A stretch of 64,000 nt of DNA from Allium sativum (lineage: Eukaryota; Streptophyta; Magnoliopsida; Asparagales; Amaryllidaceae), in NCBI GenBank assembly GCA_030737875.1, contig CM060915.1, positions 631,906,786-631,970,785 on the forward strand. The letters run 5' to 3'. The first letter of the stretch is position 1. Each line of letters begins with the position of its first letter. The notes below the pieces were generated by a model. The model searched no databases, was not told the origin of the DNA, and was given only the letters and a program-made list of their open reading frames with translations. Shown here one piece after another: positions 43,750 through 56,791 of this stretch. A program made the translations under genes and the position numbers.

Positions 43750-44760
43750 ATCATCCGATTCAAGCTTTATTTGATTCTGATTTATCGAGTTCGTTTATCC
43801 CACCATTGTTAGTTGAGTCACTGCACTTAGACACCAGTTTGGTAGATGATCCCTTAGTTGTTTCAAACCCAGTTGGGGCTCCATGCTATGTCTGGGTTTG
43901 AAAGTTTCTATACTTAGCGTTGAGTTTGGATGTGATGCTTGTTGGGCTTCACGGACTATGGGTTAGTTTTGGGGCATGAACTGGTTATCCAGTAGGGGTG
44001 CCGTTCTTGATTTTGAAGGGAGAGTTGTTAGGCTTATGACCCGCTTGGGTAACACTCTCAAGATCTCTTGTAATCCCATAGAATCTGTTATGCTAAGTTA
44101 TCTAGAATGGCTTGACACGTCGGTCGAGGGTTTGCGATCTGTTAGAAGTGGTCCGGAAATACTCGGATGTGTTTGAGAAGGTGAAGGGCTTACCTCCGGA
44201 GCGGGAGATTGACTTCCGAATATATCTGGTAAACAATGCCAAACCAGTGACTTGGCCAGTGTGCCACAAGGCTCCTCGTGAGAGGAGAGAACTCCTTAAG
44301 TAAGTAGGCGATTGCTTGAGAAGGGGTTCATAAGAAGAAGTATATCGGAGTGGGGCGCTCCAGTAGTTTTATTATGAAGGCGGATGGGTCCCTCAGACTT
44401 TGTGTAGGCTAAAGAGAACTAAATAAACTCACAAAGAAGAATGGACACCCATTGCCAAAGATTGATGATCTCTTTGATCAGTTGGTTGGCGCCTCAGTAT
44501 TTTCGCAATTGGACTAAGCCACATGGTTTCGTCAGTTGAGAGTGGCTGACGATAGTATAGAGAAGATTGCCTTTAGGATTCCGGATGGTTTTATGAGTGG
44601 CTGGTGATGCTATTTGGTTTGACAAACGCCCCCGCATACTTTGTTGATTGGAAGAGAAGGGTGTTCAGGGAGTACCTAAATAAGTTTGTGATGGCCTTTG
44701 TAAATGACATCTTAGTCTTTTCAAGGAGCGTGATAAGTTTTCATATGTGCTCAATAGGGT
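43750..44760 (+). pseudogene. GyB protease and reverse transcriptase remnant
   Basis: Protease: LFDSDLSSSFIPPLLVESLH, then NWLSSRGAVLDFEGRVVRLM. RT: KYSDVFEKVKGLPPEREIDF, SISEWGAPVVL, a stop, [30 protein letters not shown], then the second catalytic box as [11 protein letters not shown]. The usual first Asp of the box is Asn. Frameshifts and stops throughout. After FSRS the sequence jumps as in GyA. Confidence 0.82.
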
Positions 44761-45039
44761 GAGCAAAGCCAGTTATAGGATAAACGGTGGTTTTGGAGCG
44801 AGACTGGCGAGGACATCCAAAGTTGGTCAAAGGCTTAATTGTTTAGCCATTATTATTATTATTTTTAGTATCATCTCACGTAGGTTGCCTGAACTCGAAG
44901 GAGATGTCCCTTGGGTGTTTGTCTGATATTGGTTTCGGCCTTTGGGGCATGCATTTGGGGGATGTCGAATTCGACTAGGGTGGTCTGCGTGAGAGATGGA
45001 CAGTTGTGACGATTTTGGATAGGATTTTTAGCATCTTAT

Positions 45040-46110
45040 GAGTTTGAGATAGCATATACCCCTAACAAGGGAAACATGGTAGCAGACGCCTTAAGAAGAA
45101 AAAGGTTGTCCTTGAGTTCATTGATTCGTTAAAAGACGGAGCTTAGGGCTTATTTCAATATTTGACTTTAGACCTTCCGTTGACTTTGTATCCGGTTTGC
45201 TAGCCTCCTTAGAGGTTAGGCCTACTCTTTTGGGGCGTATTGGCAGAGCACAGCGGGACGACCCACAATTGGTTGAGTTAGAAGAGAAGCTCATAAGGAG
45301 GGGAGTCGTCCAGCCATTTGAGTAGGTACACCCTAGATGGTAAGGGGTGGTTGCGTAGAGACGGTGGACTTTGTGTACCGCAAGACGAGGATTTGAGGAA
45401 GGCTATACTTGATGATATACATCGGTCGAAGATAACCATTCATCCCGGTAGGGACAAGATGTACCAAGACATAGAGCAAATTTTCTTTTTGGCCAATCTG
45501 AAGAAAGATGCGGCCAAGTATGTCGCTAGATGCTTGGTGTGCCAGCAAGTAAAAGCGGAACAGAAGAAACCCGAAGGGTTGCTTCATCCGTTAGAAGTTC
45601 CGTAATAGGAAGTGGGATAGTGTCTCATTGGATTACCGAAATCAAGGAAGGGTAATACGGGGATTGGGCTTATGGTAGATGGACTTACTAAGTGTGCCCA
45701 TTTCATACCCGTGAAGAGCAGGAGGACTATTACATGTCTAGCTTCAGTTTACCTTTGAGAGATTATTAGATTGCATGGTGTACCTTCCAGTATAGTGAGC
45801 GATCGAGATCCTATCTTCACTAGCGAGTTTTGGAAGAGTTTGCAAGAGGCGGTAGGGACTCAGTTGGGTTTGAGCACCGCGTAGCATCCTCAGACGGACG
45901 GTTAGACCGGGAGGGTGAACCGTATCTTAGAATATCTTTTGAGGTTATGTATTTTGGATTTTGGAGGTACATGGGAAGAGCATCTTCCATTGGTGGAGTT
46001 CGCATATAATAGCAGCTTTCAGTCCAGTATTGGTATGGTTCCTTTCGAAGCTCTTTATGGAAGGCCTTGTTGATCACCTACATGTTGGTGGGAATCTGCG
46101 GATAAGATCT
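45040..46110 (+). pseudogene. GyB RNase H end and integrase
   Basis: RNase H end (NKGNMVADALRRKR). Zinc-binding part with both halves visible: HRSKITIHPGRDKMY and YVARCLVCQQVKAEQKKPEG (H2C2). A stop after LEVP and further breaks follow. Core: [28 protein letters not shown] region ([18 protein letters not shown]), then TDG and the Glu region changed to RVN without a clean QTE. FAYNSSFQSSIGMVPFEALY, absent from GyA, is kept here. Confidence 0.8.
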
Positions 46111-46349
46111 TGGTTGGGCCGATGTGATTAGAGAGTCTTCAGAGAAGATTGACTTGATTCAAAGAAGGATGAAAGCGACGCAAGATAAACAAGAATCTTA
46201 TGCGGACAAGCGGAGAACAGAGCTTGAGTTTGATATTAGGACATGCTTTTTATCAAGATATCTCCGTTATGGAATGTGGTTCACTTTGGATCTGTTAGGA
46301 AGTGAGTACCAAGGTTTGTAGGGCCATTTCCCATTAAGGAAAGAATTGG

Positions 46350-46660
46350 ACGGATGGCATATAGAGTGGAGTTGCCTGACAGACTTAGTGGTGTACCGGA
46401 TGTATTTCATGTGTCCCATTTGAGGAAGTGCTTACATAAGACCGCTGAGGTGGTAGAGCCGAGTTTGCTAAAAGAAGTAGAGTTAGAGCACGATGAGACG
46501 ATTCGACGAGCTCCTACTCGCATCATTGGGTCAGAGACTAGAAAGTTGAGGATCAGAGAAGTTCAGCTAGTTAGAGTGCAAGGGGGAGATGACGAAAGCA
46601 ATGCTACTTGGGAGACGGAAGCGAAGATGCGTTCTTTGTATCCATTTCTTTTGGAGAGTA
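46350..46660 (+). pseudogene. GyB integrase tail, chromodomain-like
   Basis: An open frame with AYRVELPDRLSGVPDVFHVS, HLRKCLHKTAEVVEPSL, APTRIIGSETRKLRIREVQL and DDESNATWETEAKMRSLYPF. This is the most intact version of the tail in the GyA/GyB pair and supports the Tekay/Del assignment. Confidence 0.8.
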
Positions 46661-46759
46661 TGTCTTTTAACTTCTCCTTTATCGCTTGCCTAGTACTTAT
46701 CTTATCTTTAGAAGGTCCTCTCGCTTGTCCTGTTAGACCTTTAGATAGGGAAAACCTAT

Positions 46760-46873
46760 GGTTGAAACATGTGTTTGAGACATGTTATGGTTGATGGATG
46801 CAAGTGGATGCAAGTGTTTGCTAAGTGGTTGCTCGTGGATGCATATATACACACTCTAGGCACTAGATCGGCT
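46760..46873 (+). other. Conserved 3' internal block, GyB
   Basis: AAACATGTGTTTGAGACATG, GATGCAAGTG units and CACTAGATCGGCTC. Confidence 0.65.
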
Positions 46874-47212
46874 CAATCACTTCATATTGCATATTGCATA
46901 AAATTGTGTGTAGTTAGCTATATTTATGGATGTATAATGATTGTGTTATCATATGGATGATGCATTTTGGTGAATGATTGTGCACTCATATAGATACTGT
47001 ATGTGTCGATAGGGTTATCTCGCATACATATTGGATGCATGGCACTATCATGGTTTGCATATGTTCGTACATTGGATAGGGAACATATACACACACTTTT
47101 CGCATCTGCTCATACATCATTAGAAATTGTTTAAGGACAATGGATGCTCGTGTTTGATGATTTGAGTAGATGGTTGTTTGGATGGTAGGATATGCATTCT
47201 CCTTAGCTTAGA

Positions 47213-47247
47213 GATTTCGGGGACGAAATCCTTTAAGGAGGGGAGAA
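47213..47247 (+). other. GyB pre-polypurine hairpin and polypurine tract
   Basis: GATTTCG-GGGA-CGAAATC at 47213-47230, then AAGGAGGGGAGAA at 47235-47247. Confidence 0.88.
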
Positions 47248-50200
47248 TGTAACACCCCGTATTTTGGGTTAATACTAAAATTCACTAATTGCAGAATAAA
47301 TAATCTTATATGTGAGAATTGGGGGAAACAGGCTGCGTTATTGCGTTCGTCTCGGAAAAATACGCGAAATAGAGTCCGAGTTTTCGAAAATCGGAGTCCG
47401 TATGGCCCAGTTATGGCCCGATGAAGTTTGCAGAAAATTCAAAACTAAAACAGATTTAATAAATTCAAATATTCAGATTTGGAATGGGCCAGGCGGGGTC
47501 AGGCGGGAAGCTTCCCGCCTAACCCATGTCGACAGGGCTGTCGACAGGCCTGTCGACAGGGGTGTCGACATGCCTGTCGACTTGCCTGTCGACAGGGTGG
47601 CACGTCCAGTGAACCTGGGTGCACCAGGTTGCACCAGGTTGGGTCTTGGGCTGGCTTGGAGGGCTGGTTCTGGAAGCTTCTTGGATCTGATGGTCCTAAA
47701 TTAATCTAGGGTTAATCTAAGGGTCTAAAATGCAACCTAATCCTATAAATAACACCCTAACCCTACCCTAATTCATTCATAATTAAACCTAGTAACTAAA
47801 CTATGGCAAAATGAAACTTGGTCATGGCCTCCACAAATCAATGAAGAGGAAAGCAAGCTCTAATCAATCTCTAATCCATTCTAAGTATCTTAATCTTCTT
47901 CATTAGCTTGCTAATTGTGTTTTGGTGAGTTTCTATGGCTTTAATAATCAATTGTTAAATTGATTATGGTAGGATGTGATAAGAAATGGTTATGTTTGTG
48001 GATAAGTGAGTTATATGCAAGTTGTATGATATGTGAATTGCAAGTTTTATGCCATATGCAAGTTTATTTCCATGTTTTATGATGTAAAATATTATGTTGA
48101 ATATTTATGCATATGTAACATGTTATGCAAACTATATGTGAGAATATATGCAAGTATATGTAACATGATATGCAAGTTATGCATGTGATTTTATGCATGC
48201 TAAGTAGTTGGTGTTATGCATGTTAAGTATTTGATGTTGTGCATGCTAAGTATTTGATTGTATGCATGTTAAGTATTGGGTTTTATGCATGCTAAGTGTT
48301 TGGGTTTATGCAAGTTAAGTGGTATGTTTATGCATAATAAGAAATTGGTTCTATGCATGCTAAGTATATGATATTATGCAAGTTTAGTATGTGATTCTAT
48401 GCATGCTAAGTATATGATATTATGCAAGTTTAGTAAATGATTCTATGCATGCTAAGTATTTGATTGTATGCATGTTAAGTATATGATACTATGCAAGTTA
48501 CATGTATGTCAATATGCAAGATATGCTATGCAAGTTACATGTATGATAATATATGCTATGCAAGTTACATGTATGTCAATATGCAAGATATGCTATGCAA
48601 GTTACATGTATGATAAGATATGCTATGCAAGTTACATGTATGTTAATATGCAAGATATGCTATGCAAGTTACATGTATGTTAATATGCAAGATATGCTAT
48701 GCAAGTTACATGTTTGTTAATATGCAAGTTACATGTATGTTAATATCCAAGATATGCTATGCAAGTTACATGTTTGATCACATGTATGTTAATATGCAAG
48801 ATATGTTATGCAAGTTGTGAGAATGCTTATATGCAAGTTCAACATGTCATGCAAGTTAGGTGTGCTTATGCAAGTTATGTGAATGCTTATATGCAAGTTT
48901 GGGTTAAATATAGTTGGGTTAATATATGCTCATATATGCAAGTTGACATCCTCTTAACCCATGACAAAGTTATATTCTAAGAATTGGTTAAACCCATGAT
49001 ATTTGTGATAGATCTTCCCTTTTTATTATGTCGTGAAATGAGAACGATTTGCGTGGGGAACGATGGGGTTAATAAATATGTTAATTAAAGTATGGTTGGG
49101 AATGATTAAGCATACCATAAAAATAAATTAACATAAGTGGGAATTTACCTATTGAGTTAGGTCTACCCCATGGGAATTTACCTATTGAGTTAGGTCTACC
49201 CATGTTATGAAAAACTTGATATTAATTAGGGATAATTAATATAAATTATGAGGGTGATTAATTAGGTGTAATTAATCGACTAAGACACGAGGTTGGACTC
49301 AGTTGTAGCGTAAAACTGCCCGGACCCAACCGGTTTAACCAGTTGCTACAAATGTTAGCCCAATGTGAGAGGTCTTAGGCACAAACTAAATACGTGATTC
49401 ATGTAAAGACACGAGGTTAGACTCGGTTATGACATAAGGCTGCCCGGACCCAACCGGCTTAACCAGCGGTCATAAAAGATAGTCTAATGTGAGAGGTCTT
49501 TATGAGGATCACGGTCTTAATTAATTAAGAAACACTTAACCAAATTAGCATGTAGTGGGACATGAGGGTTAAGTGGGTACCTTGGGTGGCACGTAGTAAC
49601 TAGTGTGGGTGCCTTGGGTGGCATGAGAAAACTAGTGGGTTGCCTTGGGTAGCAATAGAAAACACGATTAGAATACTTAACCAAAGTGGAACGTGTAATT
49701 AAACATGATTAAGGGGTTAAGTAAGTGCCTCTGGTGGCATGTGGGAATTAAGTAAAGGACTTGGGTGTCATGTGGAAATCTAGTGGGTGCCTTGAAAGGT
49801 AATTAAAATATGATTAATGACTTAACCAAAGTATTTGTAACATGTAAGTAGACATGGTTAAAGGGGTTAAGTGGGATACACTAGATAAAATTAACAAGCT
49901 TAAGTGGTAGCTTGTGGGGGGCCCATCTCAACCAATATCCCAAACGTATCTTTGTGGGCTCGACCCAAGTCGAGTGACGGGACACGCATATTGGGCTTGA
50001 CTATAAGAGGCCAAAAACGGGTTAGCGGTGGCAACGTAGGACCAACGGGTTTCATATGCGTGTGTGGGCCCGGGCTGGTTAGTAAATCGTTGTTACATCG
50101 TGTAGATATAAAGCCGTGCACCGTTGATATTATCAGGTTGCCACTTTGGGGAAATGATACATCCCATTGTGGGACCAGCACGGGTATCTACGTTAGGGAG

Positions 50201-50974
50201 CCGATCGCTTGGGAGTAGTGGGTACACCTAGTAATGATAGGGGCAGACGGCACCTATGTAGGGGTACTAGAAACTACTGGGTAAAAATTACTAAGTACAT
50301 TTAGTGGGATCAACCTTTAAGTAGGAATTAATCTTAGGTAGGTGAAACTGGTGTGGTGCAGTGTAGGAATTACCCTTGGGTGAATAAGTCTAGGGTGGGG
50401 TAAGAATTATCTTTGGGTGGATAAATGCGTCTTTTCGGTGATCGTAGTACATTCGGTGTTTAGTTGGCTACTTAGTGTAGTCATCATCCCCAGAGGTACC
50501 GTACCTTGTTTATGTCATACCCTAATTACTTTAATGGTTGTATTGTTAGGGTTATAGGACTCACTCAGACTTATGTCTGACCCCGTTGTTTTTATCTTTT
50601 TCCCAACCCTCAGGTTACCAGGGTGGGCCTAGCACTAGTGGGCTTGGATCAGACCGCTATATCTATCTTTTGGGCTTGGATCGTAGAAGTAAAGCTCGGT
50701 TTATCTTTTCTGTTATGGCTATTATCTATGTAGTGGGATTATGTACTTCTATTTTATCAGGATGGATATTATGTACTTGACTCTGGTTTATGGTTTTGTG
50801 ATGTAACCAAACATGTATTACTTTCCGTTGCAATTAAATGATGATTTAAAATTTTCAAGTATTACTTATATCTGTCTTGCTGTAATTTTACTGTTCTATA
50901 TTCACTTAAAATACTTCACCGAAACTAAGGCATTCCCCTGGTATGAGTGACCTTAGCGGGCGTGGGGTGTTACA
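47248..50974 (+). repeat. GyB 3' LTR (3727 bp)
   Basis: Differs from the 5' LTR at four sites. One (AATCTAA to AGTCTAA) makes stem P2 of copy 2 of the structured motif perfect. Six GTCGAC boxes (47528-47593), same number as the 5' copy. Confidence 0.95.
49280..49502 (+). other. Paired structured motif, GyB 3' LTR
   Basis: Copies 49280-49378 and 49404-49502; P2 of copy 2 is TTAGACT/AGTCTAA. Confidence 0.7.
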
Positions 50975-50979
50975 GACAA

Positions 50980-53331
50980 CCAATTGGCACAGACCTATTT
51001 ACAGATGTCACGGCATCTTACATCCTCAGAGGAAGACCGGGATCCATGCACGCACATGACCCGGTTGGAACGCACCATCAACACCCCTCGCCATTATCAG
51101 AATGAACCGCTTATAATTAGTTCAGTAAGCGTGCCCGAACCCTACTTACTGTTGGGTCAAAGTTTTGATACCAGAAAGGGTTACTGACTAATATGGGTCC
51201 CAAACAACAGATGACACAAGTAATTCCCCTCCTAACCTTGTGTCCCCAGACTAACAGATTTCAGTTTAACTTGTCTACAAGTTTCAGACATACAAAATTT
51301 AGATTAACTAGTTCACAGATCAGACAATCAAGTTAACAGGTTTTCAGACTAACAGATCAGATGTCCGGGTTAACGGGCTTACAGATTATCTGGTTTTAGA
51401 TTAACAGACTTACAGATTAACTGGTTACAGATTATCTAACTTTGTATTGGGCCTACGGATTCACGAAATGGGTTTATCAGATTCATTGGTCCAATTGGTT
51501 TAACCTTACCCAACACGTTTTAGATATTACAATTATCTCAGATTTTCATTAATTAAATATTAATGCCCAAACCTCTCACATTAGACTGACAGTTTGCGGC
51601 TACTGGTTAGGCCGGTTGGTTCCGGGCAGGTTTCTGTCGCAAACTGAGTCTAACCTCGGGTTTCAAGCACGTTATGACTAACTTCTCACATTAGAACCTA
51701 TTGTTTGCGACCACTGGAATATGCCGGGCGGTTCCGGGCAGAATTACGCCGCAAACTCATTCTAACCTCGAGTTAGCCATGTTTATCTTTGCGGCCAATT
51801 AATTAATGATTTCCCATTTATACCCATGCCTAATATACATGTCAATTATTCATAACTATAGCCAATTCAGATTATGTCAATAGCGGACTAATTATATCAA
51901 CTCAACAGATATAGCAGATAACAGATTTCTCAGACTAGGCGACTTAGCAGATTAAGCAATATAACAGAACTAGCAGATTAGGCAATGTAACAAAACTAGC
52001 AAATTAGGCAATTATAACAGATTTAATCATTTCTTAAAGTTTCACAAACATATCTTGCCCAATTATAAATCTTGCCTAAGTTCACATGCATAAATAATAT
52101 TCCATATTCACAATATTATCATATACCCTATGTTTGCATTAAATTTTCATAACACAGATTATGGTCCTAAATTAACCATTTATCATATGTTTCAATTTTT
52201 ATTAAACTTGCATAGTACAGAAGATCCCTATATAAATTATACCAAATATAGCCATTGATTACTATGCATATCATATATCCCAAAGATCTCTTACTTAGGT
52301 GTTTATTTACATTAATATATACCCTACTCTCATGTAAATCTTTATGCCTAAGCCATATTCTCTTTATCTCAAATCATACGTTCAATACAATTTATATTAT
52401 AAATATAACATGTCCAGTCATATGTCTCAGATTTTGTTCTAGCTACAGTTCATGTTCTTTCCTCAAATCAGTCACCTATTGGTCATGCCCAATTCATGCA
52501 TCATTCATTTTATTGTCCCAAACATTTTAGCGTATGTTAATCTCTTATGAGATTGGCTCAGGCTCGTGGTAGCCTGGCTATAAAACAGAAAGAGGAAAGA
52601 GATACAAAATAAGATAGATCCGAACAGAACAGAACAGATATAACCTCAGATTCAGATTTATAATTCATGTCACAATCAGAATTAACGTTTATAGCGGAGA
52701 ATAACTGTACTTGCCTTAATTGGATTAAAGAAAGAACTCTAGTTGTTGTAGAACCGTTGCAGAAGCTCTAATCTCTAATTGAATTTAGGTTGATGTTGAT
52801 GGTCTTCTAGTTTTGATTTCAGCAGAGTAGCAACGCCATTTTTATTTTTAATTTAGAACAGAGGCAGAGTAGAAGCATAATAGAATTGTGTGCAGAGAAG
52901 GCTGGGTTTGGGGCTGTTTAAATAGGTTTAGGCAGACGAATCTAGACAGAAAACGAGACCAGATACATCAGAACGCACCCAGGCAGAAAAGCAGATTCGG
53001 GAGGCAGGTCGACCCCCAGGTCGACACTAGGGTCGACTCTAGGGTCGACCCCCTGGGGTCAGGTCGACTCTAGGGTCGACCCCCTGGGGGCAGGTCGACT
53101 CTAGGGTCGACTCCCCAGTCGACCTGGTCTGTGCAGTTTAATTTTTTTTTGAACTTTGGAAGGCCATAACTTGGTCATATGGACTCCGATTTACGAAATT
53201 TCGGACTCTATTTCGCGTATTTTTCCGAGACGAACGCAATGGCACAGCCCTTTTCCCTTGATTCTGATTTTATATTTTAATTATACTCAGATTTGTAATT
53301 CTTAAGTTCACAGAAAATACGGGGTGTTACA
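50980..53331 (-). repeat. GyC 5' LTR, right part
   Basis: Resumes after the GACAA duplication and ends GGGGTGTTACA, followed by ATCTT. GTCGAC array at 53008-53123 with nine boxes (one 12-bp unit more than the 3' LTR). Confidence 0.95.
51569..51776 (-). other. Paired structured motif, GyC 5' LTR
   Basis: Copy 1 is 51678-51776, copy 2 is 51569-51663; as in the 3' LTR, with one base changed in P3 of copy 2. Confidence 0.7.
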
Positions 53332-53602
53332 ATCTTCCTAGCCTCGACTAGACTATTTACCAGGCTGTTATCTTTTTACCTCATTTTTGTTACTTCGTAA
53401 TGTAATGAAAATATTTGACAATTTCCTTTTATTGTATATGTTTGTATGTACATCATGTTATGACAAACCTTGTAATGCTTTGAGTGTATATATATACATA
53501 CATAAATTATGTTATTACTGTGTATACTTTGTAGTATGTATGTTCTGTGTTATGAAAGATATGTGCTACAGCTTCTGTTTTTACATATATACACACACGC
53601 AA

Positions 53603-53635
<33 letters not shown>

Positions 53636-53640
53636 CATAT
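53332..53640. other. CACTA-1 right interior, UTR-like, with (TA)n
   Basis: T-rich, no ORF of note. A (TA)n microsatellite lies at about 53602-53630 beside (CA)n. Confidence 0.5.
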
Positions 53641-53833
53641 AATTGGACACGGTCAAAGACATTGTCTGATTAGACTTTAGATATGACTAATAGCCGTATT
53701 TTAAAATATTGAGACACAGTTTATAGCCGTATCTAATAATTTAACACGACACTTTTTGATATGGCTATTTACCGTTCCCAAGTGCTTTTGATACAGCTAA
53801 AAACACGGTCTAATCAGCATATATGGTGTAGTG
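53641..53833. repeat. CACTA-1 right terminal and subterminal repeats
   Basis: AATAGCCGTATTTTA, TATAGCCGTATC, TTGATATGGCTAT and TTGATACAGCTA repeat the left-end word in both orientations; it ends TATGGTGTAGTG. Confidence 0.85.
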
Positions 53834-53836
53834 TAC

Positions 53837-55718
53837 CTATCCTGTAGATACCTTGTGTTGGCCCCACAGTAGGATGTATCACTTCCTAAGGTGGCATCCC
53901 TTCCCCCGATAGTCACAACCATAACTACTGGTGTTATAGCGTCTTATTTTCCCAAGCAAGCGGATCCATGCACGCACATGACTCCGTCGGAACGCGCCAT
54001 CAGACACCTCCACCCATGTGAACCTCTTATAATCAGCTCAGTAAGCATGCCCTGACACCTACCTAGTTCGGGGTCCCTCTTCGGATACCAGTATGGATTA
54101 TTGACTGATACGTGTCCCACACAACAGATGATACAAGCCACCTCCTAGGCTTGCATCTCCACTACTAGGATTTTGACAGGTTATTCCTAACAGGTTAATA
54201 AGGTCGCAGAACCCCACATATAAAACAGGTTAAGTTTATCGAGTTCCTATAACCCCCCAAAGATTTAACAGATTTACTTAACCCCCCATTGATTCAAGCA
54301 AGTTTACTTAACCTCTGCATAATTTGGTAGGTTCATATAACCCCCACAGATTTAAACAGGTTAAGTATTACAGGTTATTCGTTCATGTATGTAATGCACC
54401 AGACCTCTCACATTAAGTTGACCACTTGTGGATGCTGGATATGCCGGGCGGTTCTGGACAGACGTCTACGATAAATTTGGCTTAACCTCATGTCTTAGCA
54501 TTGTTACATGTAAATCCCTCACATTAAGTTAACCACTTGTGGATGCTAGATTTGTCGGGCAGTTCCGAGCAGACTTCTACCACAAGTCGAATTTAACCTC
54601 GTGTCTGAGTGTGGTTACAATTTCTATCTACTATGAATTTATGCCTATTCATTCTCAAACAATTTTTCATGTTCATCATAGGTTATGCCCCCAAATCCCA
54701 GTGCTGGTTCAGGGTTCAAGTTATGCCCCAATTTATCTTTCCCAACCGTTCCCAATTTCGTCTGTTCGCATATTTCAGTGATAGGCCTTGGATCGAAGGT
54801 AGACCAGGCTATAAAAATAAAATGGGAAAAAGGGAGAGAAGAGAATAGAAATAGGCATAATAAAAAGGCATGCACATGATGACAGAAATATGCATAACAA
54901 CATAATAGGCATATGATGACAGAAATAGGCATAATTACAGAATAGGCATATGATGATAGAATTAGGCATATGAGAACTAAATAGTGGATCAAGTGTACAC
55001 AAAATGGTAAATTAGTTTGTTATGATTCAGGTTATTAACATGCATAGGTTTAGATCCAAGCTTATAAACATGTCAGGATTATTATTAAATGTTTATATCT
55101 AAAAGCAACATAAACTCACGGAGACCAGATCTAAAGAACTGAGAAAAGAGTGTTGATGTTGAAGCAGATATTCCTGAATACATATAAGTTGTTGTTGCAG
55201 AAGAATAAGCTAATTCAATCCAAGCTGGGGTAGCATATTGTTGTCTCCATTGTTTTTGATGAATAAAACAATAGAAATGAGGTCCTATTTATAGCATATT
55301 GCCAACGAATCAGGTTAAGAAATAAGTCTAGGTTCAGAGAATGGATCTGGCCGAATCCCCAAGTGGATCGACCCCGGGGTCGACCCTAGGGTCGATAACC
55401 CTTTGTGTGGGTTGATCTCGATAAGGCATGGCTCGACCCCCAACAGGTAGGTTTCCACGTGTCTTCCCGCTCTTCGATTTTGATTTATATTGAATTCTTA
55501 AGTTGATTTGTTTATATATAATTTTCTTATACATATACAAACTTCTAAGCTTAATTTCTTCTTCATACGATGTCCATTTTAGGCAAACTCGAAGTCTATC
55601 TTAAGCAAAATTCCGAAAATAATGCAAATATGCGGCCCGTTTTACTTAATGCCCAATATTTAATTAATTATTCTTTAGTTTATAATTATGATGTTCTTTA
55701 AAATTACGGGATGTTACA
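53837..55718 (-). repeat. GyE 3' LTR, right piece
   Basis: Continues the LTR of 15581-15993. It holds the structured motif pair, an AT-rich ATGACAGAAATAGGCATA-type low-complexity tract (54850-54970), a donor-like CC|GTGAGTTT (minus, 55119), TATAAATA (minus, 55286-55293) and degenerate GTCGAC boxes (55366-55440). It ends at 55718 next to the polypurine tract. The rest of the element is on the right. Confidence 0.88.
54401..54608 (-). other. Paired structured motif, GyE LTR
   Basis: Copy 1 is 54511-54608 (P3 ACTTGTGG/CCACAAGT). Copy 2 is 54401-54495 (P1 AGAC/GTCT, P2 TTAAG/CTTAA). More decayed than the others but recognisable. Confidence 0.55.
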
Positions 55719-55753
55719 TTCTCCCCTACTTAAAGGATTTCATCCTCGAAATC
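55719..55753 (-). other. GyE polypurine tract and hairpin
   Basis: Minus strand GATTTCG-AGGA-TGAAATC (one G-T pair), then AAGTAGGGGAGAA. Confidence 0.82.
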
Positions 55754-56110
55754 TCCAAGTTAAGAAGAATGTATATCCTAACATCCATTAACCATTGACT
55801 CATCCACCAATCACAAGCATCCGTTGTCCTTAAAATATTTCTAATGTTTATATGAACATATGCAAAGGTGTGTTCATTTGTCCCTATGCTAATGCGAAAA
55901 ATTAGGCGGTCTACTGATTCGGTTGACCTCCTTAATGCAATGTATGTTAGTGCCATGAATCCAACATGTATGTAAATAATCCTAATATATCATGTGAACT
56001 CTAAATGTGTGCACAGTCATCCATCCAAATGCAACTTCCATATAATGACATACTCATTTCAATCCATAAAGAAAAATACACACGCATCCATATGTAGTAT
56101 GAGAGTGATT

Positions 56111-56213
56111 GAGCCGATCTTATGTCATGTATGTGTGTATATGCATCCACGAGCAACCACTAGCAAACACTTGCATTCATCAAACATAACATGCCTCAAA
56201 CACATGTTTACAT
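56111..56213 (-). other. Conserved 3' internal block, GyE
   Basis: AAACATGTGTTTGAGGCATG, 10-bp units (one fewer than GyA) and ATAAGATCGGCTC. Confidence 0.58.
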
Positions 56214-56261
56214 CCGTTAGTTCCCTACCTAAAGGTCAAAGATTCGATCAACATGATATAC

Positions 56262-56640
56262 TTAATAACAGAAAAAAGTACGAATAAAAGCTTTTGAAAA
56301 AGTAGTTAAGAACATACCCTTGAAAAGAAAAGGGTACGAAACGTGAATCTGGTCTTCAGTCTCCCAAGTTGCATCCTCACGGTCCTCTCCCCATTGAAGT
56401 TTCATCAACTTGACCTCTCGGTTGCGTAGCTTCTTAATCTCTGATCCAAGAATACGGGTAGGAACCCGTCTACCTGTCGCTTCTCGTTCCACCTCTGCTT
56501 CCTCAAGCATACTCGGCCCAACTACTTCTGCTGTATCATGCAGACACTTCCATAAATGAGAAACATGGAAACCGTCATGAACATCTGCCAATCTCTCTGG
56601 TAGCTTTACCCTATAAGCCATTTTGCCAATCCATTCTGTT
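56262..56640 (-). pseudogene. GyE integrase tail, chromodomain-like
   Basis: An open minus-strand frame from 56621: MAYRVKLPERLADVHDGFHV, HLWKCLHDTAEVVGPSMLEE, then PTRILGSEIKKLRNREVKLM and GEDREDATWETEDQIHVSYP. It ends with a non-conserved tail. The strongest chromodomain-like region in the window; the end pattern fits Tekay/Del elements. It is separated from the core below by a frame change. Confidence 0.8.
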
Positions 56641-56791
56641 ATCGGAAATGGCCTACAAACCTTGGTGCCAATTTTCCTACAGATCCAAAGCGAATCATAT
56701 TCCTCAAAAGGGATACTTTGATGAAAACCATGTCTCCCACTTCAAACTCAATATTAGTCCTTCTTTTATCTGCATAGGACTTCTGCCAGTC

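Larger units (their letters stand above)
39447..50974 (+). mobile_element. GyB: Ty3/gypsy element, sister to GyA
   Basis: LTRs 39447-43173 and 47248-50974 (both 3727 bp) differ at only four sites by eye, the youngest insertion here. Flanked by GACAA (39442-39446, 50975-50979), inside the GyC LTR. Interior order equals GyA, but gag is reduced to scraps and pol has many stops and frameshifts. It shares with GyA the loss of most of RT/RNase H, so the defect existed before either copy inserted. Confidence 0.95.
33158..53331 (-). mobile_element. GyC: gag-only Ty3/gypsy element, split by GyB
   Basis: LTRs 33158-36406 and 38538-39446 plus 50980-53331, flanked by ATCTT (33153-33157, 53332-53336). 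Without GyB it is about 8.6 kb. The 2.1-kb interior holds the primer site, a gag remnant with zinc knuckles and a non-coding tail to the polypurine tract. No protease, RT or integrase was found. This is the structure of gag-only non-autonomous elements (TR-GAG type). LTRs differ at about 25-30 sites by eye. Confidence 0.93.
15994..53833. mobile_element. CACTA-1: En/Spm-type transposon split by later insertions
   Basis: The termini are CACTACACCATA (15994-16005) and its exact inverse TATGGTGTAGTG (53822-53833), flanked by the 3-bp duplication TAC (15991-15993, 53834-53836). A CACTA-starting inverted repeat and 3-bp duplication are the diagnostic features of the superfamily. The sequence on either side joins into one GyE LTR. 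Subtracting CopH, GyD and GyC with GyB leaves about 3.6 kb, too short for TNPD-type transposase, and none is seen. It is therefore a non-autonomous CACTA element. Confidence 0.9.
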